Part shown: positions 6,965 through 9,886 of the stretch, one piece after another
Layout of the letters: each line of letters starts with the position of its first letter
How positions within the stretch are numbered: position 1 is the stretch's first letter
DNA from: Bacteroidota bacterium
GTDB lineage: Bacteria > Bacteroidota > Kryptoniia > Kryptoniales > JAKASW01
Direction: 5' to 3'
Assembly: GCA_021785235.1 (NCBI GenBank)
Contig: JAJYGB010000312.1
Span: forward strand, 1 to 9,886
DNA: 9,886 nt
Program-made: the position numbers and the translations under genes
Notes under the pieces: generated by a model
Told to the model about the DNA's origin: nothing
The model's database searches: none
Seen by the model: only the letters and a program-made list of their open reading frames with translations

Positions 6965-8879
6965 GTTTCTTCACCGATAACGTTCGTTCAAGACCGACGA
7001 TTACGCTTGTCAATTCATTGTACATGTCGCTCATGGCCGCTGCGCCGTCGCCCGCGGGAGCGAAACGTGCGAACTCACACTTCTCCGTGCAGGATCTGAG
7101 GCTCGCGAGGAGCCGGCCGTCTATGTTCCTGGCTTTCAACACGGATTCCGCTCGCTCCAGCGACATCTCTGATTTCGGTATGTGGAGTTTGTCCTCGAGG
7201 TAACCGAAGATAGCCTGCGATATCTCCGCGTAGAATTCGGCCTGCTTGCCGCCATCCATTAGTAATTTCGCCTTCTTGAAACGCGCTCTGGCTACTTTCT
7301 CCGCCTGGCGGTATCTGAGCAGTTGGACGTTCCCGGCGAGTTTATCAGTTCTCCTCTTCCAGGTGACAAGCCCGATCAGGATGAATAAGGGAGCGACTAC
7401 TGCCGACCAGAACCAGGCGCTGAAAATTGTGTAGCCGACCTCTCTCCTCAGGCCGCTAGTAGTCGTATGGATGTAACGGATGTCTTCTCCGAGAAGTTTT
7501 ATGTTCTCTTTCGAGAAGCCCGCGACATTTTGATTTCCGTTGTTCGCTCCGGGTGCAATGTCCAGCGGATATGGCGGAGTAGCCAGAGTTATGTATGATC
7601 GCCGCGCCGGATTGAAATACGAAAACTTGATCGGTGGGATCTCTTGTCTTCCGGCAACTCTGGGGACGATGAGATACTCGAAGGTCTTTGTGCCAGATAC
7701 CGCATTGTCTCTCGTAATTTGCTGCGTAATCTTCGGCTGGTAAGTGTCGAACCCTGACGGAAGAGAGATGTCCGGCATCGTGAGGAGCTGTATGTTACCC
7801 TGACCGCTGATCGTGATCTTGAGAGTCAGTGGTTCATCCGCTTTCGTGTTCACGTTGCTGATCTGTGAAGACATTGTGAAATCGCCGACCGATCCGGTGA
7901 AGGACTTCGGGACGTTATTCGATGGAAGCGGGACAACGTCGACCTTGATGGTGTTAGACGTCGACTTCAGGTTCACAGTCGAGTAACTGTTGAAGAAAGG
8001 GTCGTTGAAGAACTGGTCGAACACATTGTTCGGGCTGCCCCCTTGTCTCTGGCGGACCTGGACCGGTATGTCAAGGACCATCGGGGTCACTGAAAGCCTT
8101 CCAGTCTGCGTCGGGAAAAGTTCCACTTTTTTCAATACTCCGACGCTGTACGGCTTCCCGTGGTAAGTCTCGGTTGTCAGGCTGATTGTTCCCGGAAGGG
8201 TGAGATCTTCCGCCCAGAATCCTTCATAAGATGGAAGCTTGGAAACCTGCATCTGGCTCGCAATGGGTAGGCGTGTGTACAGTTTGTAAGTCACAGTTAC
8301 CGGCTGGCCAAGATAGACCTTCTCTCTGTCCGCGGAAGCGAGGATGAAAACGTTGTCGCCGATATTGTTCGAGGAGACTGTCGGCGCTCCCTTTGTTCCC
8401 GCCGCCGGTTTCGGAGAAGCTTTCGTGACGTCGATGGTTACCGGCTTCGTGGTGTATTTCTTGCCGTTGTATTCAAGCGACGCGGCGCCTATTGTGAACT
8501 TCCCTATCTTCGGGCAGCGGAGATAGTACGAGTAGGTCATCGAACCTGAAGCCGCTCCGTTTATGAACTGCAGGCTTGTCGACTGGTCCGGCCCGGAGAG
8601 AAGGACGAAGTCCTGGAAGCCGGGCGCCTGGAAATTTTTGATCCCGTTTACGTCCGTCGCGGAAAACGTGAATGAGACTTCGAACTGTTCGTTCTGTCCG
8701 ACTGTCGTGTGGTTTACAGTTGCCGTGAACGTTTGGGCGATAGAGACGTCCGGAAATAATACGAAGAGGACCGCGGCAAGAGTTGCGGCGAATCCGATCA
8801 TCAAATAAGATCTTGTTTCTATTTTTCTCCTCCCCGATACCTTCGCGTCCACCGCGGGGACATTAGAGAAATACCTCAT
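6957..8879 (-). CDS. batD: BatD-like membrane-anchored beta-sandwich protein
   Basis: Counting from the ATG at 8879 this protein has 640 residues. An adjoining TTG at 8882 would add one residue and is less likely. A hydrophobic segment at about 27-43 followed by SIAQ is a signal peptide; the mature protein starts near TFTATVNHTTVGQNEQF, a typical BatD opening. A long beta-rich region (about 50-465), with repeated sandwich domains, faces the periplasm. One transmembrane helix lies at about 485-507, ending in KRR. The cytoplasmic tail of about 130 residues is helical and carries the EFYAEISQAIFGYLEDKL and CEFARFAP segments familiar from BatD C-termini. This matches the BatD oxygen-tolerance family. 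It lies 58 bases after batC and overlaps batE by eight bases. GAGGG about 13 bases before the ATG is a poorly spaced ribosome-binding site, so the start is moderately certain. Confidence 0.88.
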   Translation of the reverse strand: MRYFSNVPAVDAKVSGRRKIETRSYLMIGFAATLAAVLFVLFPDVSIAQTFTATVNHTTVGQNEQFEVSFTFSATDVNGIKNFQAPGFQDFVLLSGPDQSTSLQFINGAASGSMTYSYYLRCPKIGKFTIGAASLEYNGKKYTTKPVTIDVTKASPKPAAGTKGAPTVSSNNIGDNVFILASADREKVYLGQPVTVTYKLYTRLPIASQMQVSKLPSYEGFWAEDLTLPGTISLTTETYHGKPYSVGVLKKVELFPTQTGRLSVTPMVLDIPVQVRQRQGGSPNNVFDQFFNDPFFNSYSTVNLKSTSNTIKVDVVPLPSNNVPKSFTGSVGDFTMSSQISNVNTKADEPLTLKITISGQGNIQLLTMPDISLPSGFDTYQPKITQQITRDNAVSGTKTFEYLIVPRVAGRQEIPPIKFSYFNPARRSYITLATPPYPLDIAPGANNGNQNVAGFSKENIKLLGEDIRYIHTTTSGLRREVGYTIFSAWFWSAVVAPLFILIGLVTWKRRTDKLAGNVQLLRYRQAEKVARARFKKAKLLMDGGKQAEFYAEISQAIFGYLEDKLHIPKSEMSLERAESVLKARNIDGRLLASLRSCTEKCEFARFAPAGDGAAAMSDMYNELTSVIVGLERTLSVKKHA

Positions 8880-8937
8880 CAAGTCGATTGCACCCTCAGT
8901 TTGCGTCAGAACTTTTCTCCGAGTTTCTTTTTCGTGT

Positions 8938-9654
8938 TCACCAGTCTTTCGTGACCTTCATCGGTTTCCCGACGAACTTCCGTAGTTTCTTCTGCAGTTT
9001 CTGCTCTTCGTGGTTTAGAGCGGCAAAAATCGCCTGTGCTTGCTCCTTGGAAAGCTGCTCCTGCTGCTGGTTTTGCTGCTGATTATTCTGTCTGTTCTGA
9101 TTGTTCTTGTTCTGGTTCTTGTTCTGCTTGTTTTGATTTTGCTTGTTCTGATTCTTTTTGTTCTGGTTATTCTTGTCGTTCTTGTTTTTGTTGTTCTTAT
9201 TCTTGTTCTTCTGATGTTTCAGCATGTCGAGAGCATACGAGAGATTATACTTGGTTTTCATGTCTCCCGGATCAAGCTTGAGCGCCTCCGTGTAGGCGGC
9301 GATGCTCTCCTTCAACTTTTTGTCTTTGAGGAGAGAGTTGCCGATGTTGTAGTACACCTTCGACTTGAGAAGGGGGCTCTTTGTTTTCGTTATAGAAGAC
9401 TGGAACGATTTCATCGCGTCCTGGAAGTTGCCCTGCTTATAGTATGAATCGCCGAGATTGAAGTTCGCCTGGAAGTTGTCCGGCGATTTACCGAGACCTT
9501 TCTTGAACTCCACTTCGGAGTCGACGTACTTTCCGTCTTTATAGAGTTTCACGCCTTTGTTCACGTAAGACCGTGGGCCCTGGGCGAGCGCCGTGCCGCC
9601 GAGAGTCAAAACGGCGATAGATAGAGCGAGCATGAATGAGATTCTTCTTTTCAT
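8938..9654 (-). CDS. batC: BatC-like TPR protein with Lys/Asn/Gln-rich linker
   Basis: This 238-residue protein has a clear signal peptide (residues 1-25: KRR, hydrophobic core, then ALAQ before GP), so it is probably periplasmic. Three or so tetratricopeptide repeats fill about 28-145, including FQANFNLGDSYYKQGNFQDA and SKVYYNIGNSLLKDKKLKES. Residues 148-200 consist almost only of Lys, Asn and Gln. A short conserved tail follows: LSKEQAQAIFAALNHEEQK and a terminal KDW, an ending common in BatC proteins. TPR domains bind partner proteins, and here the likely partners are BatB and BatD. The start lies six bases after the batB stop and the stop 58 bases before batD, so the genes are one transcription unit. 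The TPRs resemble those of BatE, as if the two shared an origin. The linker length may vary between strains. Confidence 0.87.
   Translation of the reverse strand: MKRRISFMLALSIAVLTLGGTALAQGPRSYVNKGVKLYKDGKYVDSEVEFKKGLGKSPDNFQANFNLGDSYYKQGNFQDAMKSFQSSITKTKSPLLKSKVYYNIGNSLLKDKKLKESIAAYTEALKLDPGDMKTKYNLSYALDMLKHQKNKNKNNKNKNDKNNQNKKNQNKQNQNKQNKNQNKNNQNRQNNQQQNQQQEQLSKEQAQAIFAALNHEEQKLQKKLRKFVGKPMKVTKDW
9055..9213 (-). repeat. Degenerate AAC/AAG/CAG-type repeat tract inside batC
   Basis: On the minus strand this stretch is almost free of T and consists of degenerate triplets for Asn, Lys and Gln; on the plus strand it shows many TTGTTC- and TTCTTG-like units and very few A bases. It encodes residues 148-200 of BatC. 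The units are imperfect, so this is low-complexity coding sequence, not a clean microsatellite, although it could still change length by slippage or recombination. Confidence 0.7.
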
Positions 9655-9660
9655 TGCCGG

Positions 9661-9886
9661 TTACTCTATTCCCAGTTTCTTGTTTAGTTTCGTAAATAAA
9701 CGAGATTTGCGATCCGACATGAAGAACTCGACGAGAAGCAGCAGGATTGCCGGCGCCAAAAAATAGTAAAACCTGTCCTCGTAATCAGCAACCCGCTTTT
9801 CACCGAATTGCGTCTTCTTGATTTTCGAGAGATCGTCGTAGATGATCCTGAGCTCATCCCTTCCGTTCTGGGCCTGGAAAAACTTC
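9661..9886 (-). CDS. batB: BatB-like VWA protein, C-terminal end (partial)
   Basis: The frame runs in from the right edge and stops at TAA (9661-9663), giving 75 residues, the last part of a longer protein whose start lies beyond the window. The visible part reads as a helical segment (ELRIIYDDLSKIKKTQF), then a membrane helix (FYYFLAPAILLLLVEFFM) and a basic tail (SDRKSRLFTKLNKKLGIE). This matches the C-terminus of BatA/BatB proteins: after the von Willebrand factor A domain comes an IYxxIxxLxK-type helix and a final transmembrane segment. Its position just before batC identifies it as BatB in preference to BatA. The VWA domain with its metal-binding site is outside the window, so it cannot be checked here. 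Confidence 0.8.
   Translation of the reverse strand, partial: KFFQAQNGRDELRIIYDDLSKIKKTQFGEKRVADYEDRFYYFLAPAILLLLVEFFMSDRKSRLFTKLNKKLGIE

Noticed and set aside
8827..8835. Strong Shine-Dalgarno-like GGGGAGGAG (minus strand) inside the 5' part of batD
   Set aside because: The next ATG (8801) is more than 20 bases away, and starting there would remove the positive charges of the signal peptide; no start codon lies at a normal distance.
9040..9447. Long plus-strand frame with a Leu/Val-rich, membrane-like translation
   Set aside because: It is the antisense of the Lys/Asn/Gln tract in batC; the hydrophobic look comes from complementing those codons.

Overview
This window looks like chromosomal DNA from a Gram-negative bacterium of the Bacteroidota/Ignavibacteriota (FCB) side of the tree. 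The main reason is a right-hand block that reads leftward as batB-batC-batD-batE, a gene order typical of that group and also known in some spirochaetes. Several genes have visible Shine-Dalgarno sequences, and two intergenic regions have sigma70-like promoter boxes. These are features that core Bacteroidia often lack, so a basal relative such as Ignavibacteria is my inference; the sequence does not prove it. I see no tRNA, rRNA, CRISPR array, transposase or phage gene.

Layout. (1) Positions 1-3100, plus strand: the 3' end of an SGNH/GDSL esterase with an Ig-like tail, then a tightly spaced pair made of a FucP-like major facilitator sugar permease and a ROK-family sugar kinase. This part ends in a good intrinsic terminator. 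It reads as a carbohydrate-use locus: deacylate, import, phosphorylate. (2) Positions 3101-4245: a 260-base non-coding stretch and a stand-alone homocysteine S-methyltransferase with all three zinc cysteines, starting at TTG. (3) Positions 4246-5964: a long leader with a TTGACA/TAATAT promoter and a 9-bp perfect inverted repeat just after it, leading to a hexuronate-type (ACS family) permease. (4) Positions 5965-6151: a convergent gap with overlapping inverted repeats. (5) Positions 6152-9886, minus strand: batE, batD, batC and the 3' end of batB, packed with an 8-base overlap and short gaps. This is an envelope-associated operon (von Willebrand A, TPR, large beta-sandwich and TPR+SH3 proteins) named for Bacteroides aerotolerance; its biochemical role is still unclear.

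No clearly new multi-gene system is visible. The points most worth a second look are the operator-like palindrome ahead of the hexuronate-type permease, the ROK kinase that lacks the family's zinc motif, the homocysteine methyltransferase with no obvious methyl-donor module, and the extreme Lys/Asn/Gln tract in BatC.
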